NCBI GenBank assembly: GCA_036336715.1
Contig: JAYZFP010000074.1
Coordinates: forward strand, 30,624-94,623
DNA from: JABAAE01 sp036336715
GTDB taxonomy: Bacteria > Planctomycetota > Planctomycetia > Pirellulales > Pirellulaceae
DNA length: 64,000 nucleotides
Direction of reading: 5' to 3'
Shown here: positions 51,728 to 60,059 of the stretch, piece after piece
How positions within the stretch are numbered: the stretch's first letter is position 1
Layout of the letters: each line of letters begins with the position of its first letter
Position numbers and translations under genes: made by a program
The notes under the pieces: generated by a model
The model's input: the letters and a program-made list of their open reading frames with translations, nothing else
Told to the model about the DNA's origin: nothing
Database searches by the model: none

Positions 51728-54064
51728 TCAGGGGTTGTTGCGCCTGCAAAGCAGGCAGAGGAAGAGCGGCAGTAGGAAGAGGTTCCCAAGCAGTCCACCA
51801 ATCATGGCAATGACTGCCGTTGCACCGAAGTACACTGTGGGCAGGAAATCACTCAGGCAAAGCGACAAGAAGCCCATGACCAGGGCAATCGTCGAGTAGA
51901 CCAGCGCCCTTCCCACCTGGTCCTGCACGGAGCCGACGGCTGCGCGCCAATCCATGGACTTTCTTTTCTGTTGAAAATCGAACAGGTAGTGGATCGAGCT
52001 GTCGATGGAAAGCCCCAGGGCTACCGCAGCGATCAGCGCAATACCGAGGTTGAGTGGAATGGCCAACCAGCCCAAAAGGCCAAGTACGAAAAAAACGGGT
52101 AGCAGGTTGGGCAGCATGCCGATGAGGGCCAGGGGCAGGCTGCGGATTGAAATCACCAGCATCAAGAGGATCCCTGCGGCCGCGATACCGAATGTGGTCC
52201 ACTGATCGCGGATCACACTGTCGATCATGTAGGCCAACAGGACGTAAAAGCCGGTTGTGCGGGTTTGGGGTTCTTCCGGGTTGCCGGGCGGATCGGGAAA
52301 CTCATCGCTGCAGATGGCCCGGACCTCACGGATGATTTTCTTTTTCTCATCGGCTGGCGTTCTCTCACGCGAGCGAAGCATGATCCTGTAATAACGATGC
52401 CCGGGATAGAGCGGGTCACTGGAGACCAGGGCCTTGCCAAATTGCGGCATTTTCTGTTCCAGGAACATCAGTCCGAGCTGCAGATGCGTTTTGGAAAGAT
52501 TCTCGATTTCGCGTCCGGAAAAAGACTCAATCGCATCGACCAGGCTCAGGACTTTGGTGAGTCCCGGTTCCTCTCCCATTTCGCTTTCTGCCATGATTTC
52601 AGTGCGCAGGCGATTTTGCAGCGACTGAACCCGAAGGAGAAATTCGACATCCAGCTCCTGGGGTGCCCGGATCATGACATCCCAGACCCCTGCGCCGCCC
52701 AGGTTGTCTTCCACAAACGAGTAGCTTCTGACGATTTCACTGTCGGCACGAAAGTTTTTTGTGAAATCTGATTCCACCGAATTTTGCCAGGTTCCGCCCA
52801 GCGAAAAGAAAAGTAACATGCCGGTTGATGCAAGGGTCAGAACCGGGGACTTTTCTGAAACCCCCTGCAGCAGCGAGAGGCAGCGGGTCAGGGTGGATTG
52901 GAACCTGGTGGCGTGGACTTTCAGATTCCAAAAAGGAATTCGGTCGGCCGTTGAGAAAAGGGCCAGTGTTGGTACCACCAGCCAGAATGTTGCCAGGACC
53001 ATCAGCGAGCCGGTAAACATGACCGTGGCAAAATCCTGTACCGGCTCGAGTTCCGCGAACCAGAGAGCACCGAATCCGACTGCATCGGTAAGACAGGCAA
53101 AAGTGATTGGCGTTGCCAAATCCAGGAATGCCCTTTCGGTGGCTGCCCCGTATTCCATACCCTCGGTCAGTTTTTTTCGAATGCGAACGATCAGGTGAAC
53201 GATAGTGGACACGGCAATGACGGTGATAATCGAGGTCGACATTGAGCCCACGATGGTGACCTGAATGTGCAGCATGGCAACGATGGCTTCACTGGCGACC
53301 AGGGAACACTGGACGAGGGCGACCGGAATCAGTGTCCAGCGGAGACTGCGGAAAAGGACCAGCACCACGAGACTGAGTGCGATGGTGGCGACACGGCCCA
53401 ACCGGCGACCGTCTTCCTGCACCATGCGAAACCCGTCGGTCACCATCACTGATTCACCGACGAGCATCACTTCCTCGCTGAGCCCGGCCTCTTCGCTGGC
53501 CTGCTCAACGGATTCCCGAATTGCGGCAACGGTAGTTCCCCGGGGAATGCCGCTCTGGTTGCCCGGTTCGAGCAGGATGACGATGGATGCCGTTTTTCCA
53601 TCCCGGGAATGCGTGAACCCTTCAAACAGCTTTTTTGATTTTTCCACCAGCTCCGCGGTGGACAGATCAAATCCTGCCAGCTTCAACATGGTTTGCATCT
53701 GTTCAAGATTCATTTGCTCGATCATTCGGAGCAACGACTGTAGCGAGATGGCTTTTCCACTGATTCCGCGTACACGGTTGATATTTTCTGTGAATATTTC
53801 CTGGCGACGCTGCCCACCAGGATTCATCAACTGGGGGTCACGGTAGACAACCAGAATGACCTCGCTCCCATCAAAGGTTCTCTTGAGGACCTGGAAGGAT
53901 GAAAAAAGTTGATCATCCATGGCGAACATGCCTTCGATGCTCTGGTCCTGGTTCCTTTGCGGTTGGAAAAACAGGACGACCCCGAGGGCGGCGCAAGCGG
54001 CCATGAAAGAAAAATGCCGGAAACGAATGAAAAACAGGGCAAGTCTATTCAAGAGGGCTCGCAT
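51728..54064 (-). CDS. RND-superfamily (MMPL-type) exporter
   Basis: 778 residues with about 12 membrane segments in the 1+5, 1+5 layout and two large extracytoplasmic domains (about 40-210 and 430-600). The first helix ends with Phe-Phe-Gln-Pro-Gln-Arg-Asn. Helix 4 regions have Val-Thr-Ile-Val-Gly-Ser-Met-Ser-Thr-Ser-Ile-Ile-Thr-Val and Leu-Gly-Leu-Ser-Ile-Asp-Ser-Ser-Ile-His-Tyr, typical of MMPL/SSD transporters. These use proton force to move lipids such as hopanoids or mycolates. Its start overlaps the end of the SDR gene by 16 bases, so the two are coupled and may handle the same lipid. Substrate unknown. Confidence 0.9.
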   Translation of the reverse strand: MRALLNRLALFFIRFRHFSFMAACAALGVVLFFQPQRNQDQSIEGMFAMDDQLFSSFQVLKRTFDGSEVILVVYRDPQLMNPGGQRRQEIFTENINRVRGISGKAISLQSLLRMIEQMNLEQMQTMLKLAGFDLSTAELVEKSKKLFEGFTHSRDGKTASIVILLEPGNQSGIPRGTTVAAIRESVEQASEEAGLSEEVMLVGESVMVTDGFRMVQEDGRRLGRVATIALSLVVLVLFRSLRWTLIPVALVQCSLVASEAIVAMLHIQVTIVGSMSTSIITVIAVSTIVHLIVRIRKKLTEGMEYGAATERAFLDLATPITFACLTDAVGFGALWFAELEPVQDFATVMFTGSLMVLATFWLVVPTLALFSTADRIPFWNLKVHATRFQSTLTRCLSLLQGVSEKSPVLTLASTGMLLFFSLGGTWQNSVESDFTKNFRADSEIVRSYSFVEDNLGGAGVWDVMIRAPQELDVEFLLRVQSLQNRLRTEIMAESEMGEEPGLTKVLSLVDAIESFSGREIENLSKTHLQLGLMFLEQKMPQFGKALVSSDPLYPGHRYYRIMLRSRERTPADEKKKIIREVRAICSDEFPDPPGNPEEPQTRTTGFYVLLAYMIDSVIRDQWTTFGIAAAGILLMLVISIRSLPLALIGMLPNLLPVFFVLGLLGWLAIPLNLGIALIAAVALGLSIDSSIHYLFDFQQKRKSMDWRAAVGSVQDQVGRALVYSTIALVMGFLSLCLSDFLPTVYFGATAVIAMIGGLLGNLFLLPLFLCLLCRRNNP

Positions 54065-54951
54065 TCATAACAGGTGGCCTTCTTGGAGTCTGCACTTTTT
54101 GTTGAGTCTCGACTCGTGGCAGCCGGTTTCCGTGATCTGCGCATCCAGCCGGTCAGGTGGGAACTCTTGAAATTTTGCACCCGGTCAAAAAGTCCCGGTG
54201 CAAGGCGCTTGGAATGATAGAGAAAGTGTGCCAGTGGTGTGGCCAGGATCAGTCGACGATTCTTCAAAACGCCCACCGCGATTTTACGGGCCACTTTTTC
54301 GGGGGTCGTCATCAGCCAGCGGGCCGGTTTTCGAAGTTTCTGCCCATTACCGGATCGATCCGGCAGGTTTTCAATCATCGGTGTCTGGACAAAACCGGGG
54401 CAGACGGTTGTCACCCCCAGTCCCCATCGGCCATACTCTGCGCGGAGGGATTCGGAGAGTCCAACCAGCCCATACTTGGAAACCGAGTAGGCGGCAGTCT
54501 GCTGATGGGGAACCAGGCCAAAAATACTGCTGATGTTCACGAGATGGCCCGCTTCGGCGTTCATCAGATGATGGACCAGGTGCTGGAAAAGCGCGAAGGG
54601 CGCGACAAGGTTGACCTGAAGAATCCGGTCCCGTTCTTCAGGCGTCAATTCGTGGGTTGGGCCGTGGTGGCTGATGCCGGCGTTGTTGACAAGAACATCC
54701 AGCCCTCCCCATTGGGAAATGACTTGGTGACAGGCACTCTCAATTTGCCCTGGGACGGCGAGGTCACATTCGAGTGTCAGGCAACTGCCCCCCAACTCGA
54801 CGATCCGCTCCCTTGTTTCAGCCAACTTGTCGATTTTCCGGTCCAACAGGGCCAGATGGGCTCCCCGCCGGGCAAATTCGAGGGCCGTTGCCTGCCCAAT
54901 CCCCTGGGCAGCACCGGTAATTAACGCTTTTTTGTTCTGGAATGTCTTCAT
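54049..54951 (-). CDS. Short-chain dehydrogenase/reductase
   Basis: 300 residues from the ATG at 54951; the in-frame extension to 55110 has no protein-like features. Classical SDR: cofactor motif Thr-Gly-Ala-Ala-Gln-Gly-Ile-Gly (12-19), Asn-Asn-Ala-Gly (89-92), and the catalytic set Ser142, Tyr155, Lys159 in Tyr-Ser-Val-Ser-Lys. Asp in Leu-Leu-Asp-Arg-Lys after strand 2 suggests NAD+ preference. The C-terminal 70 residues (Leu-Ala-His-Phe-Leu-Tyr-His-Ser-Lys-Arg-Leu-Ala-Pro) include a membrane-leaning helix as in lipid-acting SDRs, then a Ser/Lys-rich tail. The end overlaps the RND exporter gene. Substrate unknown, likely a lipid or fatty alcohol. Confidence 0.9.
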   Translation of the reverse strand: MKTFQNKKALITGAAQGIGQATALEFARRGAHLALLDRKIDKLAETRERIVELGGSCLTLECDLAVPGQIESACHQVISQWGGLDVLVNNAGISHHGPTHELTPEERDRILQVNLVAPFALFQHLVHHLMNAEAGHLVNISSIFGLVPHQQTAAYSVSKYGLVGLSESLRAEYGRWGLGVTTVCPGFVQTPMIENLPDRSGNGQKLRKPARWLMTTPEKVARKIAVGVLKNRRLILATPLAHFLYHSKRLAPGLFDRVQNFKSSHLTGWMRRSRKPAATSRDSTKSADSKKATCYECEPS

Positions 54952-55284
54952 CTTTCGGCAAGGGCTGAGGGCTATTCGAGCACTGAATAAACAGGTCGAA
55001 TCCTTGAAAATAAATATAGGAGGGGAGCTCGCCAGTCCCAAGGCGAGTTTGCCACCAACGGCCAATTGCCCGATTTTTGATGGAACATATTGGTGGGAAG
55101 ACTCGTCCAAAGCATGCGACCGAGTTTCGTCCCCAGGCCCGAAAACAATCCGATTATGAGGAAAAAGCGGGCAGGAGATCGCCCAAACATCAGGGAAAAA
55201 GGATTTAACTCACGTAGCATCCTAGTTATTCTAGAGCTTGACCGGAAAAAATTGTCTCCGAAGATTTGTTGATCACGAAGCAAA
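54952..55284 (+). other. Divergent intergenic region between the SDR and RTX genes
   Basis: About 330 bases without a gene. It must hold the promoters for the SDR-RND pair and the RTX gene. AT-rich words around 55000-55020 and 55215-55235 could be promoter parts, but none was assigned. Confidence 0.5.
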
Positions 55285-58113
55285 ATGGCAAATTTAAACC
55301 CCCCCGAAGTAACTGGTATCGACAACATCGTGAAAATTGGGGAATCCGTTCCCATTTCAAGCTTTTTCACGGTATTTGACCTCGATGGCGATGAAATTGT
55401 CGAATACAGCGTGATGGACGCTGACGATTCGGCTGATTCCGGCTACCTCACTCTTGATGGTGTTCAGCTGCAGGCGGGTGTATTCCACACCATCGATGCG
55501 GAGGACCTGGCAAATATGAGGTATGAGGCCGGTTCGGTGGTCGGCGAAGAGCAGATCCGAATCCGGGCCAACGACGGTCTCTTTAACAGCAATACAGCGA
55601 CGGCAATCGCATTTTCGGTCCAGGAAAACACGACACGGCCGATTTTCACAACGCAGGGCCAGACGTCCGTTTCTCACGAATACCTCCAGGTATCTTCTTT
55701 TTACAGTGGCTACGACCCCGATGGTTGGCCAACCATCCGCTATAAATTCCGCGACCGGAATGCCAAATCCAACAGTGGCTATTTTCTGCTCGATGGCGTA
55801 CGACAGGCGTCCAACACCTGGTTTTACGTCAGGGCCGAGGATTTCGACACACTGGAGTACTTTACCGGTACCAGTCGTACCCAGGAAAACCTGCTGGGAC
55901 GGATGTATGATGGCGAAAAATGGAGTCGAATTGCCCGCAGCAAATTTGTCACAACGCGCAACGAGCATCGCCCGGTTGTCGAAGCCCTCTATGTAGCCAA
56001 GGGGGCCGATGAGACGTTCCCGATAACCGACCTGTTCAACGTCACGGACCAGGACGGTAACCTTGCCAAGTGGGTTGAATTTCGCGACTCCAGCAGCCAG
56101 GCGGACAGCGGTTATACCACCGTCAATGGTGTGGTTCAGCCCTCGGGTACCTGGATACGGGTGACCATGGATGAACTCGCCAATACCACCTATACCAGCG
56201 GTAGCGTCAACCGGTTGGACAACATCATTTTCAGGGTATCTGACGGTCGATTTGTCAGCACCGCCCAAAGGGCTTACGTTGCCGTTTCGACACGGCCTGT
56301 GGTCGAACCGAAAAAACCTTTTGTCTTTGACGGGGATGCTTCTAACAACCTGGTTTCGATCATCGATCAGTCGGACGATGGACCCCGTAACATTCTTTAC
56401 CGGATTTATGACGATTCACTGAATCCGTTCAGTGCCCGTTTCGAGCTGGATGGCAGTTTGCTGAATCCGAAACAGGTTTACCAGTTCGATGCGGCGACCA
56501 TGAATCGCGTCGTGCTCAGATCGGGTGGTTTTTCGGAACGCCGCCTGGATGAGATCTACGTGCAGGCGTTTAACGGCGTGAAATGGAGCGTTTGGCGGGA
56601 GCTCAAAGTGGCAACCGAGCCTCGAATGCTGGATGCGATCGCGAACATCGAGGAAGAGGCGATCAGCGACAGGAACAGTTGGCGGCAGTGGATCACAGGC
56701 TCCCCAATCCAGCCCCTGCAGATCACCTACAGTTTCCAGGAGCTCCCCGACTCGTTCCTTGACCTGTTCACGCTGCGTTTGACGACTACCGAACGGATCC
56801 AGGTAAGAAACATTCTCGACCGACTGGAAAATCTGTTGTTTGTTGATTTCCAGGAAATATCGGATGAATTCGTGGATCCTGTGACCGGCCACCAAGGCGG
56901 AGTGTTACGCATCGGGCATGCGGACGACGATCTGGCGCTTCCACCCATGAATACTACGGATTTCCCAGAGGGTGGTAATATCCTGCTTTCAACCACCCAT
57001 CTGCTGGATCAAATGAGGGTAGGTTCCAACGCCCACAGTACCTTCCTGCGTCTGCTGGGAAATGCCATGGGTTTACGGGATGCCAATTCTCTGACCCAGG
57101 TTTTCGATTTTACCGATGGTGTTCTGGATAAGTTCAAATGGCCGCTGCCTGACAGCACCGATGATCACCGGCAAACGCTGATGTCAGGGAATTACAATCC
57201 GGACAATTTTGTTTTGGATGACGAAGGTGTGCCTGTTTTTGCTCCTATCGAGCCAATCAGGTACGGCATTTATGACATGAACGCCCTCCTGCACCTTTAT
57301 GGTCCGGCTACCAATGCCCGTTCAGGAGATGACGTTTACGGAAACACGGGCAACCCTCTCGACCTGGATGATTGGACGGTCAAGGTTCCCAACCTCGATG
57401 CAACCGAGTTGCATGACCGAGCTTTCCAGACCGCGATCACCGGCGATTCCGGTGGAGTGGACACGATCGACGTCAGCGAGATGCTTGTTTCATCCGTCAT
57501 CGACTTGACCCCGGGATCGCACAGTTCCATCGGTGAATTTACCCTCGACTTTATTGACTTTTTCCCTTCCAGGAATAATGTTGCCATCGGGCTTGACACC
57601 ATCATTGAGAATGCCATTGGAGGTGTCAGTGACGAGCTGATTCGAGGAAACTTTACCAACAACACGCTGGTGGGTGGAGACGGTGATGATGTCCTGATTG
57701 GCGGTGGCGGTTCCGACAATCTGTTTGGTGGCACCGGCAACGATATCTACCGCTGGAAACTGAGTGATCAGAACGAGACAATTGACGAAAACCTGAGCGG
57801 CGGCGAGGACACCCTTGAATTGAATGCTCACTGGGGGCTGGATGATCTGACAGAAGATATGACCATCCGTCGCGACGGCAGTGACCTGGTTTTCGATCTT
57901 ACTTTTAACGAGTCACTCTCGCAGGGTGAAATTCGAATCAAGGACCAGGGATTTGGGCTTTCACGAGTGGAACGCCTGACCCTCAATTACGTCGACGGTA
58001 GTTCGGTCGATGTCGATATGAAAACGATTTTTGACGGTGCAAATTCTAGTGCTCAGAACTTTGAATTGACCGAGGATATGGGTGATTTCGGTTTGATTGC
58101 TGTCCCTGTATAG
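55285..58113 (+). CDS. RTX protein with degenerate serralysin (M10) fold, likely type I-secreted
   Basis: 942 residues, no Sec signal. Residues 1-455 hold four repeats of about 100 residues with Asp-x-Asp-Gly...Ser-Gly-Tyr...Leu-Asp-Gly-Val...Ala-Glu-Asp-Leu-Ala-Asn...Asp-Gly patterns, seen in type I-secreted surface proteins. Residues 470-750 resemble serralysin: Leu-Pro-Asp-Ser-Phe...Phe-Thr-Leu-Arg, a residue 586-599 segment aligned with the HExxHxxGxxH zinc site, the Met-turn Leu-Met-Ser (Met633) and Tyr-Asp-Met-Asn-Ala-Leu-Leu-His-Leu-Tyr-Gly. But the zinc ligands and catalytic Glu are replaced (Arg589, Leu590, Asn593, Asp599). RTX nonapeptides Gly-Gly-Asp-Gly-Asp-Asp-Val-Leu and Gly-Gly-Thr-Gly-Asn-Asp-Ile-Tyr lie at about 797-822. 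The C-terminus is acidic then hydrophobic. Likely a non-enzymatic adhesin or structural protein. Confidence 0.8.
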   Translation: MANLNPPEVTGIDNIVKIGESVPISSFFTVFDLDGDEIVEYSVMDADDSADSGYLTLDGVQLQAGVFHTIDAEDLANMRYEAGSVVGEEQIRIRANDGLFNSNTATAIAFSVQENTTRPIFTTQGQTSVSHEYLQVSSFYSGYDPDGWPTIRYKFRDRNAKSNSGYFLLDGVRQASNTWFYVRAEDFDTLEYFTGTSRTQENLLGRMYDGEKWSRIARSKFVTTRNEHRPVVEALYVAKGADETFPITDLFNVTDQDGNLAKWVEFRDSSSQADSGYTTVNGVVQPSGTWIRVTMDELANTTYTSGSVNRLDNIIFRVSDGRFVSTAQRAYVAVSTRPVVEPKKPFVFDGDASNNLVSIIDQSDDGPRNILYRIYDDSLNPFSARFELDGSLLNPKQVYQFDAATMNRVVLRSGGFSERRLDEIYVQAFNGVKWSVWRELKVATEPRMLDAIANIEEEAISDRNSWRQWITGSPIQPLQITYSFQELPDSFLDLFTLRLTTTERIQVRNILDRLENLLFVDFQEISDEFVDPVTGHQGGVLRIGHADDDLALPPMNTTDFPEGGNILLSTTHLLDQMRVGSNAHSTFLRLLGNAMGLRDANSLTQVFDFTDGVLDKFKWPLPDSTDDHRQTLMSGNYNPDNFVLDDEGVPVFAPIEPIRYGIYDMNALLHLYGPATNARSGDDVYGNTGNPLDLDDWTVKVPNLDATELHDRAFQTAITGDSGGVDTIDVSEMLVSSVIDLTPGSHSSIGEFTLDFIDFFPSRNNVAIGLDTIIENAIGGVSDELIRGNFTNNTLVGGDGDDVLIGGGGSDNLFGGTGNDIYRWKLSDQNETIDENLSGGEDTLELNAHWGLDDLTEDMTIRRDGSDLVFDLTFNESLSQGEIRIKDQGFGLSRVERLTLNYVDGSSVDVDMKTIFDGANSSAQNFELTEDMGDFGLIAVPV

Positions 58114-58229
58114 TAACGGCTGGCCAGCTGTTTCAGGCCCTGTTTTTCCGGACGTCGATTCGAGTCCCGGAATTCCTCAAAAAAAGAACCTGTGCCAACC
58201 GATTCCGGTTTGGTGCAAACCCAACGAGA

Positions 58230-58263
58230 GAAGGCCCAGTGTTTCACTGGGCCTTCTTTCTAT
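58230..58263 (+). terminator. Rho-independent terminator after the RTX gene
   Basis: GAAGGCCCAGTG (58230-58241), TTT loop, CACTGGGCCTTC (58245-58256), then TTTC and a T-rich run. Perfect 12-base-pair stem. The stem is G/A-rich on one side, so it also folds on the minus strand, but a T tract follows only on plus. Confidence 0.85.
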
Positions 58264-58282
58264 TTGGGCCTTCTTTCTATTT
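58249..58282. repeat. Tandem duplication of a terminator arm, 17-base unit
   Basis: GGGCCTTCTTTCTATTT occurs at 58249-58265 and again at 58266-58282. The first copy is the 3' arm and T tract of the terminator; the second has no partner arm of its own. Confidence 0.9.
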
Positions 58283-58508
58283 CCGGCTAACGGCTTCTTT
58301 CGAGTTGTTTCTCTTTCAGGCTGCTCAGCCCCGGGCCATCGGCTTCACGCAGTGATTCCGACACCGGATCTTGAATCCGCGAGTAATCAAGAAAGGCCAA
58401 CCAATCATTCGAGCACCAGCCCAAATGGCCGCCGGCTTTTACCAAGGTCGGCGTTTAACAGAGTCGGGGAAAACAACGTCTCGATAATCAGTGCCGCCGA
58501 ATCGATCC

Positions 58509-58820
58509 TTAGGCGTTGATTTTCTCGATTTTGACCGTCGTGTACTTTTGACGGTGTCCCGTTTTTCGCTTGCTGTTCTTGCGCCGTCGGAATTTCACGA
58601 CAGTCAACTTGGGACCCTTGACGGTTTCCACCACCTCAGCCGTCACGGTTGCTCCCTCGAGAGAGGGGGAGCCGAGCTTCAAGCCGTCATCGTTGGAAAC
58701 AGCCAGAACCGTTTCAAACTCAATTTTTGAGCCTGGTTCGGCATCCCGGAAATCGATTTCCAGGTTTTGGCCCTCTTCGACCTTGAACTGTTTTCCACTG
58801 TCTCTGATGATCGCGTACAT
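58509..58820 (-). CDS. rplU: 50S ribosomal protein L21
   Basis: 103 residues from the ATG at 58820, which gives the standard L21 start Met-Tyr-Ala-Ile-Ile; an in-frame ATG at 58856 is upstream of it. L21 binds 23S rRNA in the large subunit. The family pattern Gly-Lys-Gln-Phe-Lys-Val-Glu-Glu-Gly and the basic C-terminal Lys-Phe-Arg-Arg-Arg-Lys-Asn-Ser-Lys-Arg-Lys-Thr-Gly-His-Arg-Gln are present, and length is normal. In most bacteria rpmA (L27) follows directly; here no rpmA reading frame is seen in the 395 bases downstream. Confidence 0.97.
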   Translation of the reverse strand: MYAIIRDSGKQFKVEEGQNLEIDFRDAEPGSKIEFETVLAVSNDDGLKLGSPSLEGATVTAEVVETVKGPKLTVVKFRRRKNSKRKTGHRQKYTTVKIEKINA

Positions 58821-58907
58821 TTTTTTTCCAACGGCCGAGAAGCTGTTTCGGTTCACTTTTCAAAGCTACTCAGTATACCGAAACCACCGCCCCCGTCGAG
58901 GACTGAA

Positions 58908-59144
58908 TCAGGCAGAATTGCGTAATTGTCCATAAAAATGGGCATAAGCGTCTACGATGTCGCACAGATCGCTGGGAAGGAATACCTCGTCATCCTTGAA
59001 ATCTGACACCCAGAGCCTGTTTTCCTCAAGAGATTTTTCGATCACGGGAAAGAGTGACTGGAATTTGATCCTCGAATAGAGCTGTCCACCCAATCGATAC
59101 TGCGCTAGGTGTTGGGACCATTCGGCTGCCGAATCATGTTTCAT
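58908..59144 (-). CDS. Small conserved-looking protein of unknown function
   Basis: 78 residues. The ATG at 59144 has an excellent ribosome site (AGGGGGGG about 11 bases upstream). The sequence is balanced and globular-looking (Trp-Ser-Gln-His-Leu-Ala-Gln-Tyr-Arg-Leu-Gly-Gly-Gln-Leu-Tyr-Ser), acidic overall, with no signal peptide and no metal motif. It is 87 bases upstream of rplU on the same strand. Family not recognised; composition and ribosome site argue that it is real. Confidence 0.6.
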   Translation of the reverse strand: MKHDSAAEWSQHLAQYRLGGQLYSRIKFQSLFPVIEKSLEENRLWVSDFKDDEVFLPSDLCDIVDAYAHFYGQLRNSA

Positions 59145-59342
59145 ACTGCTTTTTACCCCCCCTGTTGGTATTAAGCCGGCTTAATCATGGCAATAAGGTT
59201 TACATCGGCCCTGTCTGTTGTGACGATTAGTCAATCTGTTCCGAATAAAGCGAATTTCGGGGTGCATGACAGCAGGATTTTGCCAGCGAAACGGGGGCGG
59301 GAAGGGGGCGGCGGGTCGACCCGAATGGGTGAACCCATCCCG

Positions 59343-60005
59343 CTACGCCTTGCGTGCCGCCCAGGTCCAGTGTCGATCGGAGGTCGCCGAAACCGTCCCG
59401 CTGTCAAAGCCAAACTGGCTGACAAGCAGCTGGATTTCCTGGAGGCTCAGTGCTGCCCTCAGCGAATCATCGAACATCTGTTTTTGGTGATCATTTTCCT
59501 CTCCCGCGTAGGTCTCCACCAGGTTTCGGACCACTTCATCCGACTCGGGTCGCATCAGATCACGGAAGAAAAGAAAACCGCCCGGTTTGGTGACCCGGAT
59601 CGCCTCCGCCAGGCATGCCTCGGGTTCAGGAATGTGGTGAACAATGCTGTTGGAGATCACACCGTCAAAAAGGTCGTCCTCCAGCGGCAGCGATTTGGCA
59701 TCGCTTTGGACCAGTTCAATACGGTCTGTCAGACTCTCGACTTCGAGGTTGTAACGCGCAAGTTCCAGCATGTGGACTGCCATGTCCGCGGCCATGATGC
59801 GTACATCTTTCGCCTGTTTGCAGAGGACGATTGGGATCTGAGCTGTACCGGTACCGAGGTCCAGGAGATCACCAGATACATCTTCCCACTGCAGGAGGTC
59901 AGCCACAAACTGCTGGTTGACGGTTGAATGATCCATGGAGTCATAGTCCACGGCCTCTTCGTGGGTGTCCATGTACTCGGTTTCCAGAACTCGTTTCAGT
60001 GCCAT
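59343..60005 (-). CDS. Class I SAM-dependent methyltransferase
   Basis: 220 residues from the ATG at 60005. The SAM-binding motif I is Asp-Leu-Leu-Asp-Leu-Gly-Thr-Gly-Thr-Ala-Gln-Ile-Pro (about 46-58), followed by an acidic residue after strand 2 (Met-Ala-Ala-Asp-Met), Gln-Ser-Asp-Ala at motif II and Ser-Asn-Ser-Ile-Val-His-His-Ile at motif III. The post-motif Pro-Gly-Gly-Phe-Leu-Phe-Phe-Arg-Asp-Leu-Met-Arg-Pro suggests a UbiE/type-11-like member. The substrate cannot be assigned. The pteridine-reductase-like SDR gene lies 55 bases upstream on the same strand, so they may share a transcript. Confidence 0.88.
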   Translation of the reverse strand: MALKRVLETEYMDTHEEAVDYDSMDHSTVNQQFVADLLQWEDVSGDLLDLGTGTAQIPIVLCKQAKDVRIMAADMAVHMLELARYNLEVESLTDRIELVQSDAKSLPLEDDLFDGVISNSIVHHIPEPEACLAEAIRVTKPGGFLFFRDLMRPESDEVVRNLVETYAGEENDHQKQMFDDSLRAALSLQEIQLLVSQFGFDSGTVSATSDRHWTWAARKA

Positions 60006-60059
60006 AATTCAGACCTCATGCATTCCCGGTTGTAACTTGGAAAGGACGACGGATTTTGA

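Larger units (their letters stand above)
58114..58508 (+). other. Intergenic region between convergent RTX and rplU genes
   Basis: About 395 bases. It holds a strong terminator at 58230-58263 and a 17-base tandem duplication. No gene was seen; in particular there is no rpmA reading frame after rplU. Confidence 0.6.
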
